Part shown: positions 8,756 through 16,858 of the stretch, piece after piece | Numbering within the stretch: the stretch's first letter is position 1 | Layout of the letters: each line of letters begins with the position of its first letter | The notes under the pieces: model-generated | What the model was told of the DNA's origin: nothing | Database searches by the model: none | What the model saw: only the letters and a program-made list of their open reading frames with translations | Assembly: GCA_002840535.1 (NCBI GenBank) | Contig: PHBH01000055.1 | Span: 1 to 64,000, forward strand | Length of the DNA: 64,000 nucleotides | Direction: 5' to 3' | Source: Deltaproteobacteria bacterium HGW-Deltaproteobacteria-15 | Lineage (GTDB): Bacteria > Desulfobacterota > DSM-4660 > Desulfatiglandales > HGW-15 | Position numbers and translations under genes: made by a program

Positions 8756-10280
8756 GGCCGGCTTCTCCAGTTGCCGATTCGGCGACCCGGCGTATGGTCT
8801 CGATCTCCTCGCGGGTCAGCTTGTCGCCCTGACTTATCTTCGCGGCCAGATCCCTCATATCGCTGACGGCCGCCTGCCATATCCGTTGCTGAGCTGCCGC
8901 TATCTTCCCCAACGGGATGGAGTCGAAAACACCCTCGTTCACCGCGACCAGGACAGCAATCTGTTCAGGGACCGAGAGCGGCTCGTACTGGGGCTGTTTC
9001 AGGATCTCCCGCACCCGGCGGCCCCGCTCGAGCGTGTTCCGCGTATCCTCGTCCAACTGCGTCCCGAACCTGGCAAACGCTTCCAGCTCTTCGAACTGCG
9101 AGTAGGAAAGACGGAGATCCCCGGCTACGGCTCGATAGGCGGCGAGCTGAGTTTTCCCGCCCACTCTGGATACCGACTTCCCCACATCCACAGCGGGCAG
9201 GGTTCCCTTCTGAAAGAGCTCGGGAGAGAGGTAGATCTGCCCATCAGTGATGGAGATAAGATTGGTGGGGATGTAGGCGGATATGTTCTGCGCTTCGGTC
9301 TCTACAATCGGCAGCGCGGTCAGGGACCCGCCGCCCAGTTCGCGCTTCAAATGGGTGGAGCGCTCAAGAAGCCGCGAATGAATATAGAAGATATCCCCCG
9401 GAAAGGCCTCCCTGCCCGGAGGTCGCCGCAAGAGCAGGGAGATCTCCCGGTAGGCCCGGGCGTGGCGTGTCAGGTCATCGAAGACCACCAGCACATCGCT
9501 CCCCTTTTCCATGAAGTACTCGCCTATGCTCATGGCGGCATAAGGGGCTACGAATTGGATCCCGGGAGGGTCCTTTTCGTTGGCAACGACCACTACCGAG
9601 TACTCCATGGCCCCGCGCTCCCGCAGGTCGGAGACCGCCCTGGCCACTGCAGAATCCCTCTTGCCCACTGCGCAGTAGATGCAGATCATCCCCTTATCCC
9701 TCTGGTTGATGATCGTGTCCAGTGCGATGGCGGTTTTGCCGGTCTGGCGATCTCCAAGGATCAACTCTCTCTGCCCCCGTCCGATGGGGATCAGGGCATC
9801 CACGACCTTGATCCCTGTCTGGAGCGGAACCGTTACCGGCAGCCGGTCCATCAGGGCCGGCGCAGGACCCTCCATGGGCCGTCTCTCCACTCCCCGGACG
9901 ATTTCGCGTCCGTCCAAAGGCCTGCCCTGAGGGTCCACGACCCGGCCGAGCAACTGCTCACCTGCGGGAACGTCCAGGACCCTTCCTGTCCGCTCCGCCT
10001 CAGAGCCTGCCCAAATCCCCTCGTGCTCATCCAGGAGGACGACCCCCGTTTCTTCCTCGTCCACGTTGAAGGCCATTCCCAGCCGTCCGTCCTCAAAGAG
10101 GATGAGCTCCTCGGCCTGGACCGAACGAAGGCCCTTCACCCGAACCACTGCAGGCCCGGCAAAGGTGACGATCCCCACCTCTTGAGCCCTCGGTCGTGGA
10201 CGATAGGTGTCCAGGGTCCGTTGCAGGAGATCGAAAGTTTCTGACACCACCGTGTTCAACTGCGGCGAGGGTCTGTTCAT
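8742..10280 (-). CDS. atpA: N-ATPase F1 subunit alpha
   Basis: The non-catalytic nucleotide-binding subunit, 512 residues. It has an N-terminal beta barrel, a P-loop G-D-R-Q-T-G-K-T (about residues 175-182), V-V-F-D-D-L-T as Walker B and the conserved S-I-T-D-G-Q-I-Y-L region. The N-terminus is divergent and shorter than in the housekeeping enzyme, in line with the absence of a separate delta subunit gene. Its start overlaps the atpF stop (ATGA) and its end overlaps atpG by 14 bases. Confidence 0.95.
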   Translation of the reverse strand: MNRPSPQLNTVVSETFDLLQRTLDTYRPRPRAQEVGIVTFAGPAVVRVKGLRSVQAEELILFEDGRLGMAFNVDEEETGVVLLDEHEGIWAGSEAERTGRVLDVPAGEQLLGRVVDPQGRPLDGREIVRGVERRPMEGPAPALMDRLPVTVPLQTGIKVVDALIPIGRGQRELILGDRQTGKTAIALDTIINQRDKGMICIYCAVGKRDSAVARAVSDLRERGAMEYSVVVVANEKDPPGIQFVAPYAAMSIGEYFMEKGSDVLVVFDDLTRHARAYREISLLLRRPPGREAFPGDIFYIHSRLLERSTHLKRELGGGSLTALPIVETEAQNISAYIPTNLISITDGQIYLSPELFQKGTLPAVDVGKSVSRVGGKTQLAAYRAVAGDLRLSYSQFEELEAFARFGTQLDEDTRNTLERGRRVREILKQPQYEPLSVPEQIAVLVAVNEGVFDSIPLGKIAAAQQRIWQAAVSDMRDLAAKISQGDKLTREEIETIRRVAESATGEAGHGNP

Positions 10281-11044
10281 CCAGCTCTCACCTCCCTGCC
10301 GGAACCCTCATCTTCAAGCGCCTTCTTAGCCTCTTCCTCGATCCCCTCCAGGTAACTCGAAAGACTCCATGCGATCTTCCTGCCGGGCGCTCGTATTTCG
10401 ATACCGGGGCTCATCTCCTCGTGCCTTACAAAACGGATCGCCACTTTGCGGTCCGCGTGGTCCTGTATGGTCCGTGCGATTTTCTCCCGCATGGGGGGCT
10501 CTACATCGAAAGAGCTTCGAACCTCAAGCCCATGATCGCCTTCGGGAAGGACATCCTTCATGTCGGATTCCTTCACGCGGCGAAGGAAAACTTCGGTGAT
10601 CCTCTCCTGCAGGTCTGTGTCGGCCAGATCCTGCAAAACACGGCGGGTCGTGGAGTAGACCCCCCTGACTGCAAGTTTCTTCAACTCCCTGAGGAACTCA
10701 TCCCTTTGACTCATGATGGATTCCCGCCACTGACGCTGAAGTTCGTCCGCTTCGGCTTTGGCCACGTGGATCAGACTCCTCTTTTTTTCCTCCGCATCCT
10801 TTTCTGCAGCGGCGAGGATCTCCTTGCGCTTATGTTCCAGTTCCTCTGTCCTGCTGCGATATCTCTCCGCTTCCCTTCGGCTCTCCTCTTCCCTTTGCTC
10901 CGCTTTTCTCAGGCGTGAACGGATCCTTTCTTCCCTCTCGTCCATGGCTTTGATGATGGGCCCATAGAGGAACCTCTTAAGAAGAGCCACCAGGATCAGG
11001 AAATTGATAATCTGAGCGACAACGGTGAACCAGTCGATGAGCAC
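10277..11044 (-). CDS. atpF: N-ATPase subunit b with delta-like C-terminus
   Basis: The peripheral stalk subunit, 255 residues. One membrane helix (about residues 4-23) is followed by a long charged coiled coil (about 30-140) and then a globular tail not found in ordinary b subunits. In the tail, G-I-E-I-R-A-P-G-R-K-I-A-W-S resembles the C-terminal hairpin of subunit delta, so the protein probably joins b and delta roles. The GTG at 11044 is preferred: GGAGG sits at ideal distance and the membrane helix begins at once, while the open frame upstream lies inside atpE. It starts one base after the atpE stop. Confidence 0.9.
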   Translation of the reverse strand: MLIDWFTVVAQIINFLILVALLKRFLYGPIIKAMDEREERIRSRLRKAEQREEESRREAERYRSRTEELEHKRKEILAAAEKDAEEKKRSLIHVAKAEADELQRQWRESIMSQRDEFLRELKKLAVRGVYSTTRRVLQDLADTDLQERITEVFLRRVKESDMKDVLPEGDHGLEVRSSFDVEPPMREKIARTIQDHADRKVAIRFVRHEEMSPGIEIRAPGRKIAWSLSSYLEGIEEEAKKALEDEGSGREVRAG

Positions 11045-11045
11045 T

Positions 11046-11324
11046 TCATCCTCCAGCCTTTTGGACCACCTGATCCCAAAAGGGATTGGCAAAGATCAGG
11101 ATCATGGAAACGACAAAACAGTAGATGGCGGTGGATTCGATCATGGCGAGTCCGACAAAGAGCGTGCGGGTGATATTACCGCTTTCATCCGGCTGCTGGG
11201 CAATCGCGCTCAATGCCTGAGCCACGGCGCGTCCCTCTCCGAGGGCCGGACCGATTGCGCCGATGGCGATGGTCAGCCCCGCAGTGATTACGGAAGCCAT
11301 CCCGATCAGGGAAATACTGTCCAT
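11046..11324 (-). CDS. atpE: N-ATPase rotor subunit c, two-carboxylate type
   Basis: A 92-residue hairpin of two membrane helices. Helix 1 has G-P-A-L-G-E30-G-R; helix 2 has E63-S64-T65-A-I-Y68. E63 is the essential ion-carrying carboxylate, and E-S-T-x-x-Y is the pattern of known Na+-binding c rings. E30 occupies the place held by Gln in Ilyobacter-type rings, giving the two-carboxylate arrangement described for some Na+ rotors. Na+ (or H+) coupling cannot be settled from sequence alone. The loop R/Q-Q-P-D faces F1. Gene order places it between atpB and atpF. Confidence 0.95.
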   Translation of the reverse strand: MDSISLIGMASVITAGLTIAIGAIGPALGEGRAVAQALSAIAQQPDESGNITRTLFVGLAMIESTAIYCFVVSMILIFANPFWDQVVQKAGG

Positions 11325-11327
11325 TCT

Positions 11328-12056
11328 TCATTCTCCTTTCTCTCTCCGGTTCCCGTGCTCTCCGTTTTTCTCTTCCCGGACACGGGCGGCGGAACCGATG
11401 TAAACCATGGCCAGTACGGAAAAGATGTATGCCTGAATCACGCCTGTCAGGAGGCCGAGGACCTGCATGACCACCGGGAACAGCAAGGGCGTGATGGCGA
11501 TCAGGATGCCGGCTATTTTTGTACCGCTCATCAGATTTCCGAAAAGACGAACGGCAAGGGCCAGTGTCCTCGAGAGTTCGCCGATGATGTTGAAGGGAAG
11601 CATCAAGGGGGTGGGTCTCGTGTACTGCTTGAGGTACCCCCATAAACCCCTCTTAAGGATGCCGTACAGGGGTACGGCGGCAAAGACGCAAATCGCCAGC
11701 CCGGCCGTGGTCGAAAGGGATGCCGTCGGCGGCACATACCCGGGGACCACGGCAAAGAGGTTGCAGGTGAAGATGAAGAGGAACAAAGTCCCGGCAAAGG
11801 GAAGAAAGGGTTTGGAAGGCTGCCGGGCGATATCGCGGATCTGATCCTGCATGGAGGATACGATGATCTCAAGGAGATTCTGCCATCGGCTCAACTCCTC
11901 GCCCGAGGAGAGATTTCGGGTGATCAGCCAGGAACCCAGTGCGAGAAAGGCCATGATTCCCCAGGTGAAGACAATGGTTGCGTTAAGAGACAAGACTCCC
12001 CACTTCCAGAAAACAACCTGGTCGGGGGTAATCTGTCTCAGGTCGAGGATATCCAT
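11328..12056 (-). CDS. atpB: N-ATPase subunit a
   Basis: The stator channel subunit, about 242 residues with five or more membrane helices. The key arginine lies in A-L-A-V-R-L-F-G-N-L-M-S-G, next to the c ring in all F-type enzymes. The C-terminus ends in a charged tail. The ATG at 12056 (M-D-I-L-D-L-R) is preferred over one at 12098 because it begins 10 bases after atpR and matches the short N-terminus of this class. The region is followed after 3 bases by atpE. Confidence 0.93.
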   Translation of the reverse strand: MDILDLRQITPDQVVFWKWGVLSLNATIVFTWGIMAFLALGSWLITRNLSSGEELSRWQNLLEIIVSSMQDQIRDIARQPSKPFLPFAGTLFLFIFTCNLFAVVPGYVPPTASLSTTAGLAICVFAAVPLYGILKRGLWGYLKQYTRPTPLMLPFNIIGELSRTLALAVRLFGNLMSGTKIAGILIAITPLLFPVVMQVLGLLTGVIQAYIFSVLAMVYIGSAARVREEKNGEHGNRREKGE

Positions 12057-12066
12057 TCCAAACCGT

Positions 12067-12393
12067 TCAATCGGCTTTTCCGGCGCGTGCCGGTCCAACC
12101 GGAGTGGGTCTCAACCGATGTATCCAAAAAAGACGGACCAGAAAAAATCCCAGCATGCAGGCGAGAAGATCGGCCAACCCGGTTTTCATGAACAGGAAAA
12201 AGACGACGCAGCTTAATGACGCACGCAGAAGAAAACTCGCGGTCAGCAGCAGGCCCGCGTTCCTTTCCTTTCCGAGCCTTTGGACCGTCAACCAGAGGCC
12301 CCCGAAGTAAAAGGCGCCGGTGCCTATCCCGGCGGCAAAGGCCGGGACCATAGAGATGAAAAAAGCATTAAAGAAAGACATCAACTCGTCCAT
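12067..12393 (-). CDS. atpR: N-ATPase accessory membrane protein AtpR
   Basis: A 108-residue protein with three hydrophobic segments. AtpR is found only in N-ATPase operons, between atpQ and atpB, exactly its place here. Helices lie at about 8-36, 47-68 and 70-90; a conserved R-A-S-L-S motif is in the second. It is thought to help c-ring assembly. The call rests on position plus size and hydropathy. Confidence 0.85.
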   Translation of the reverse strand: MDELMSFFNAFFISMVPAFAAGIGTGAFYFGGLWLTVQRLGKERNAGLLLTASFLLRASLSCVVFFLFMKTGLADLLACMLGFFLVRLFWIHRLRPTPVGPARAGKAD

Positions 12394-12425
12394 GGCTCAA
12401 GCCGGGTCCTCTGGGTCCGGATTCT

Positions 12426-12713
12426 TTACTCCTCCCTCATCTCCCTTTTCACCCAGAACCACGCATTGACGCATCCCAGGAGCACACCTACAAAAAGCAG
12501 GGTAAGGGTCCATGAAAAGGAAGCCGGCCACTTCCGGTCGAGCCAAAGCCCCAGCATCACCCCCAGCATAGTGGGAACTGCGACCGCCCATCCCACCAAC
12601 CCGAACATCCCGAATCCGAACCAGACTCCCCGCTCTCGGCCTCGGGCTTTGAGCTTGCGGTCTTCTTTTCTGCCTACTTCATCGTCCATTTTCTCCGGTG
12701 GTCGATCGTCCAT
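12426..12713 (-). CDS. atpQ: N-ATPase accessory membrane protein AtpQ
   Basis: A 95-residue AtpI-like protein. A charged cytoplasmic N-terminus (about 30 residues, rich in E/K/R/D) is followed by two membrane helices with glycine-rich faces (G-F-G-M-F-G-L-V-G-W, then M-L-G-V-M-L-G-L-W-L-D-R). The G-x-x-L-G-x-W-L-D pattern is shared with AtpI proteins, which aid c-ring assembly. It is placed between atpC and atpR as in other N-ATPase operons. Confidence 0.85.
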   Translation of the reverse strand: MDDRPPEKMDDEVGRKEDRKLKARGRERGVWFGFGMFGLVGWAVAVPTMLGVMLGLWLDRKWPASFSWTLTLLFVGVLLGCVNAWFWVKREMREE

Positions 12714-12721
12714 GGAACTTC

Positions 12722-13111
12722 TCAGCGACGGCCCTGGATCTCCAGGAAGCGGTTCACGAAACCGGCTTCTATCCTGGCCAGGGCTGACCGTGCAGCCTTC
12801 TCGTTCTCATCCCGGGTCTCGAAGCGCTCCTGCACCATTCTCTTCAATTCTCCAAGTCTCCCTCCCCGGACCGCGTTGCGTGTGGAAACCAGAACCTCCT
12901 GTCCCACTTTCACCAGAATCCCTTCATCTATGGCGACAAAGGTTTCTTCCCCCGAAGACTGTTCAAAGGAGAGGATTCCTGGCACAAGGGCCGAGACGAA
13001 GTCTATGTGCCGGGGCAAAAGACAAAACGATCCGTCGGCCCCCTCGGCAATGACCTTTTGCACCTCCTGATCGACCAGGATTCTGGCGGGAAGCAGGATC
13101 TTGAGCTTCAT
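12722..13111 (-). CDS. atpC: N-ATPase F1 subunit epsilon
   Basis: A 129-residue protein. The N-terminal beta sandwich has the usual G-x-F-C-L-L-P-R-H-I-D segment at about 27-37, and a two-helix C-terminus follows. It couples gamma rotation to the c ring and may inhibit ATP hydrolysis. ATG at 13111 overlaps the atpD stop (ATGA). Confidence 0.92.
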   Translation of the reverse strand: MKLKILLPARILVDQEVQKVIAEGADGSFCLLPRHIDFVSALVPGILSFEQSSGEETFVAIDEGILVKVGQEVLVSTRNAVRGGRLGELKRMVQERFETRDENEKAARSALARIEAGFVNRFLEIQGRR

Positions 13112-14511
13112 CCGGCACCCCGGGCTTCGTCGATGGCCCCGATCATGTAGAGCGCTCTTTCGGGGAGATCCGCGAACTCGTCATTCAGGATCCTCTCGCA
13201 GCCGTCAAGGGCATGATCGAGGGGCACCATCTTTCCCTCATACCCCGTGAACTGCTCGGTGACAGAGAAAGGCTGTGTAAGAAACCGTTCCAGTCTCCTT
13301 GCACGATAAACGGTGTTTCGGTCTTCCCGGGAAAGCTCCTCGATGCCCAACATGGCGATGATGTCTTTTAACTCTTCATACCCGGCCAGGGTTCTTTTTG
13401 TCTCCTGCGCGATGCGGTAGTGTTTCTCTCCCACCACATGCGGCACCAGCATTTTGGACCCGGACTGCAAGGGATCAACAGCCGGGTACAGCCCCTCGCT
13501 TGCCCTTTTGCGGGAGAGGACGATGGATGCGGAAAGATGGCCGAAAGCATGCACGGCTGCAGGGTCAGTGAAATCGTCTGCAGGGACATAGACCGCCTGG
13601 ACCGAAGTGATGGCGCCGGTAGTGGTGCTTGAAATCCTCTCTTCCAATTCAGCCAGCTCCGTTCCAAGTGTAGGCTGGTATCCCAGCCTTGAGGGAATCT
13701 GCCCCAGGAGCCCGGATACCTCCATTCCAGCCTGAATAAAACGAAAGATGTTGTCGATCAGGAGGAAGACGTCCTGCCTTTTGTCATCCCGAAAATACTC
13801 GGCCATGGTCAAAGCGGCATGCCCCACTCTGAACCTGGCGCCCGGCGGCTCATTCATCTGTCCGAAGATCATGACGGTATTTTCAAGCACACCGGCCTCT
13901 CTCATTTCCCTGTAAAGCTCCTCCCCCTCTCTCACCCTTTCCCCGATGCCCGCAAAAAAGCTGACCCCCTCATGTCCGCCTACCATGTTATGAATCAATT
14001 CCATGATCAGGACGGTTTTACCCACGCCCGCCCCGCCGAAGAGTCCCGCTTTTCCACCCCGCTCCAGCGGAGAAAGGACGTCGATGGCCTTAATACCGGT
14101 GCTGAATACCTCTGATTTTGTGGACTGCCTGTTCAGGGATATGGGCCTTCCATGAATGGAACGGTACTCCTCTGCCCGGACAGGTTCCCCTCGATCGATC
14201 GTCTCACCAAAGACATCGAACATCCTTCCCAGCACTCTTTGGCCCACAGGTACCTGCAAAGGCCGGCCGGTATCCAGTATCCTGGACCCTTGCGCCAGTC
14301 CCTGTGTCGGGGTCAAGGCGATGCCCCGGACCGTTTTTTCATCCAGGTGGGTAACGACCTCGATGACGATCTCTTGCTTTTCGCCGGTTCGAAGCACACT
14401 CAAGAGAGCAGGAATGCGGTTCGAGAACTTCGCGTCCACGACGCTGCTGCGGATGGAGTGCACGGTGCCGTAGTTCGGTTTCTGAAGGGGACCGATTCTT
14501 TCCTCCGTCAT
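13108..14511 (-). CDS. atpD: N-ATPase F1 subunit beta
   Basis: The catalytic subunit, 467 residues. Walker A G-G-A-G-V-G-K-T, the catalytic G-E-R-V-R-E-G-E-E-L region, A-L-T-M-A-E-Y-F-R-D and Walker B V-F-L-L-I-D-N-I-F-R-F are all present. The ATG at 14511 matches the family N-terminus (T-E-E-R-I-G); the longer open frame upstream is not conserved. It is first in the operon, as in N-ATPases, whereas housekeeping operons place it near the end. A candidate promoter lies 84 bases upstream. Confidence 0.95.
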   Translation of the reverse strand: MTEERIGPLQKPNYGTVHSIRSSVVDAKFSNRIPALLSVLRTGEKQEIVIEVVTHLDEKTVRGIALTPTQGLAQGSRILDTGRPLQVPVGQRVLGRMFDVFGETIDRGEPVRAEEYRSIHGRPISLNRQSTKSEVFSTGIKAIDVLSPLERGGKAGLFGGAGVGKTVLIMELIHNMVGGHEGVSFFAGIGERVREGEELYREMREAGVLENTVMIFGQMNEPPGARFRVGHAALTMAEYFRDDKRQDVFLLIDNIFRFIQAGMEVSGLLGQIPSRLGYQPTLGTELAELEERISSTTTGAITSVQAVYVPADDFTDPAAVHAFGHLSASIVLSRKRASEGLYPAVDPLQSGSKMLVPHVVGEKHYRIAQETKRTLAGYEELKDIIAMLGIEELSREDRNTVYRARRLERFLTQPFSVTEQFTGYEGKMVPLDHALDGCERILNDEFADLPERALYMIGAIDEARGAG

Positions 14512-14594
14512 GAATTCGCCTGTACGCGGCCCTTGCTCTGTAACGGGACAAAGGCTTGAGTTTCGTGCGTGGTTGCTTTTGTTAACGATCAATA

Positions 14595-14623
14595 ACTATA
14601 TCTCCCGATACTTTCCCGGTGAA
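14595..14623 (-). promoter_or_regulatory. Candidate sigma-70 promoter of the N-ATPase operon
   Basis: Read on the minus strand: TTCACC, 17-base spacer, TATAGT, ending about 84 bases before the atpD start. The -10 is good and the -35 is weak. Confidence 0.4.
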
Positions 14624-15084
14624 TGGGCTTCATTGTGTATTCTGGCTGGGAGGTCAAGCATCGACGTGTTCTTTCCTTCCGGGTTCCGTTCATCGCGAAT
14701 AAACAAAAACGTCACTGCAATTACGTGGTTTCCCTATCACCTTTTTGGAAGAGTTCCATCTGCATTCGAGCAAGCTCCGTGAGCCCGGCCCAAATGCCCT
14801 TGCTCCCGCGCATCCCGTTCGCAGGCTGAAGCAGGAGAAGCAGTCTTTTGTTCGGGTAAAATACAACCTTGCTCCCGTTCCTGCCAACCGGCACCAAAGT
14901 TAAGGTTGATTCAGAAAAGAATCAGGATGCCAGGAAAAGCGACAAATTTTTCCGGAGGTGGACAGGACGGTCATTCTCGCCCGGCCCAGGGGATTCTGCG
15001 ACGGGGTCGTGCGGGCAGGGGCCATGTCCAAAACAGATCTCTGACCGGGCCCGAAAGGACCCGGTTTTCCAATTCAAGAATAAA
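14624..15084. other. Divergent intergenic region between atpD and hpnH
   Basis: Besides the promoter just to its left, no gene is seen. The hpnH frame stays open back to 14869, but that 72-codon extension is not like the family and is treated as non-coding. Promoters for hpnH should lie here; none is clear. Confidence 0.45.
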
Positions 15085-16113
15085 GTGACTGTTCCCTTTC
15101 GCCAGCAGGCTGTCGTTTTTGGATACCTCATCGGCCGCAAGTTGCGCCGGCGGAAGAATTATCCCCTGGTTCTCATGTTGGAGCCCTTGTTTCAGTGCAA
15201 CCTGCGTTGCGCCGGCTGCGGCAAAATCAACTACCCCGAAGAAGTCCTGAAGAAACGCATGAGTGTGGCTGAGTGCCTTTCGGCCGCACAGGAATGCGGC
15301 TGTCCGGTTGTGGCCATTGCAGGAGGCGAACCGTTATTGCACAAGGAGATGCCGGAGATCGTCCAGGGATTGATCGGGCGCGGGAGGTTCGTTTATCTCT
15401 GCACCAACGGGCTCCTCCTCAGCAAGAGCATCGATGATTACAGCCCGTCTCCGTACCTGGCCTTCTCGATCCACCTTGACGGCTGCCGCGAACGTCATGA
15501 TGCCATGGCCGGAAGAGAGGGTCTGTTCGACGAGGTGATCCGCGCGGTTGAATCCGCCTGCAAAAGAAGGTTCCGGGTTAACGTCAATTGCACCTTGTAC
15601 AAGGGGATCACCGCTGGGGAATCGGTCGCGCTGTTCGAGCGGGTCGCCGGCCTGGGAGTGGAAGGGATTACGGTGGCGCCGGCGTTCAGCTATGAAAGGG
15701 CGCAGAATCAGGATGTATTTATGGACCGGACTTCAAGCGCGCTCCTGTTCAGGGATATTTTCAGAAATATCAATGGGCACAGGCTGATTTTCAACCATAC
15801 GCCGCTTTACCTCGATTTTCTGGCAGGCAACCGACACTACCAGTGCACGCCGTGGGGAACTCCCACGCGAAATGTGCTGGGCTGGCAGCGGCCATGTTAC
15901 CTGCTTCCTGACGAAGGCTATGCGCCGAGCTTTAAAGCGCTCATGGAGGAGACGGAATGGGAACGCTATGGAGTCGGACGCAACGCGAAATGTAGCCACT
16001 GCATGGTCCACAGCGGCTTCGAGGCCACTGCGGTGGAGGACGCGTTTCGACATCCCTTTGAGACGCTGAAGATGCTGCTCAGGGGTCATCAACAGCAGAA
16101 GATCAGAAGGTGA
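15085..16113 (+). CDS. hpnH: Hopanoid radical SAM enzyme HpnH (adenosyl hopane synthase)
   Basis: A radical SAM enzyme of 342 residues that joins 5'-deoxyadenosine to diploptene, giving adenosylhopane, the first step of extended hopanoid (C35) synthesis. The cluster motif is C38-N-L-R-C42-A-G-C45, with A-G-G-E-P-L as the SAM motif and more cysteines near the end (C-S-H-C). The GTG at 15085 gives the family-typical start T-V-P-F-R-Q-Q-A-V-V followed by L-V-L-M-L-E-P-L-F-Q-C; no strong ribosome site is seen. Its 3' end overlaps that of hpnG tail to tail by 11 bases. Confidence 0.93.
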   Translation: MTVPFRQQAVVFGYLIGRKLRRRKNYPLVLMLEPLFQCNLRCAGCGKINYPEEVLKKRMSVAECLSAAQECGCPVVAIAGGEPLLHKEMPEIVQGLIGRGRFVYLCTNGLLLSKSIDDYSPSPYLAFSIHLDGCRERHDAMAGREGLFDEVIRAVESACKRRFRVNVNCTLYKGITAGESVALFERVAGLGVEGITVAPAFSYERAQNQDVFMDRTSSALLFRDIFRNINGHRLIFNHTPLYLDFLAGNRHYQCTPWGTPTRNVLGWQRPCYLLPDEGYAPSFKALMEETEWERYGVGRNAKCSHCMVHSGFEATAVEDAFRHPFETLKMLLRGHQQQKIRR

Positions 16114-16858
16114 GAAGTTTAGAAGATAGCATGGCCCCCCACGCGCGCCTGAGCGCATGAAGCGCAATGGCAAGATCCCTGGTCATGACCAGCAAATCAG
16201 GAAAAAGGGACGGTCTCCGGCAGAGATTTCTCCAAAGCACAGGAAGACAAATCCTGCCATGTTGATCGAGACAGCTGGAAAGATCCGGTTCCACTTTTCT
16301 TTGAGGAGGATCGATAACCACGCGCATAGCCAGAAGCGGCAGATCAGCCTCCGCAGCTGTCCGTGCGATGGAGCTACTTTCCATGTCCGAGACAAGGGCA
16401 TGACTCCTTCGGTACAACTCAGCCTTTTCCTTCGGCGTTGAAACAGGTGACTTTACGGACACTATCGGCCCTTCTATCGCAGGAATCCCCTCACCCAGAA
16501 GAGCTTCATAGGCCGTTTTCGAGCAGGCGGGACTCGATTCCCAGGATTTGGATTCTTCCTTGTTTTCCTCTTCAATAACTCTGCTGCCGACGATCAGATC
16601 TCCCGTTCCCAGGTCGCGTCGAAGTCCGGATGCGACGCCGACGCTCGCCAGGGCGTGGACGCCCTCTCTGACAAGCCACCTCGCACCTTCGAGACCCTTT
16701 TCAAGACCAACCCCCGAACGGAGTGCCACAATCTCTATGCCGCAAGGCAGGGCAATAGTGCAAACTGCACGTCCGTCAAAATGTCTCCAGGGCCGTGTGC
16801 CGATGAGAGACCACGCCTCAGCGTCAAAGGCAATCGGAATGCCGACTCTAAGCTTCAT
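16103..16858 (-). CDS. hpnG: Hopanoid-associated nucleoside phosphorylase HpnG
   Basis: A 251-residue purine-nucleoside-phosphorylase-fold protein. Family features include V-A-L-R-S-G-V-G (phosphate side), A-S-V-G-V-A-S-G-L and, near residue 157, V-S-D-M-E-S-S, whose Met-Glu is the ribose-binding pair of this superfamily. HpnG cleaves adenine from adenosylhopane to give ribosylhopane phosphate, the step after HpnH. Its ATG overlaps the end of shc by 11 bases, so the two are co-translated. The C-terminus converges on hpnH. Confidence 0.9.
   Translation of the reverse strand: MKLRVGIPIAFDAEAWSLIGTRPWRHFDGRAVCTIALPCGIEIVALRSGVGLEKGLEGARWLVREGVHALASVGVASGLRRDLGTGDLIVGSRVIEEENKEESKSWESSPACSKTAYEALLGEGIPAIEGPIVSVKSPVSTPKEKAELYRRSHALVSDMESSSIARTAAEADLPLLAMRVVIDPPQRKVEPDLSSCLDQHGRICLPVLWRNLCRRPSLFPDLLVMTRDLAIALHALRRAWGAMLSSKLLTF

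Noticed and set aside
8262..10244. 660-codon open frame on the plus strand
   Set aside because: It is antisense to atpA; the minus-strand product has all family motifs. GC-rich codon bias leaves the opposite strand open.
14869..15084. 72-residue N-terminal extension of HpnH
   Set aside because: Composition is unlike the family; conserved sequence begins at the GTG at 15085.
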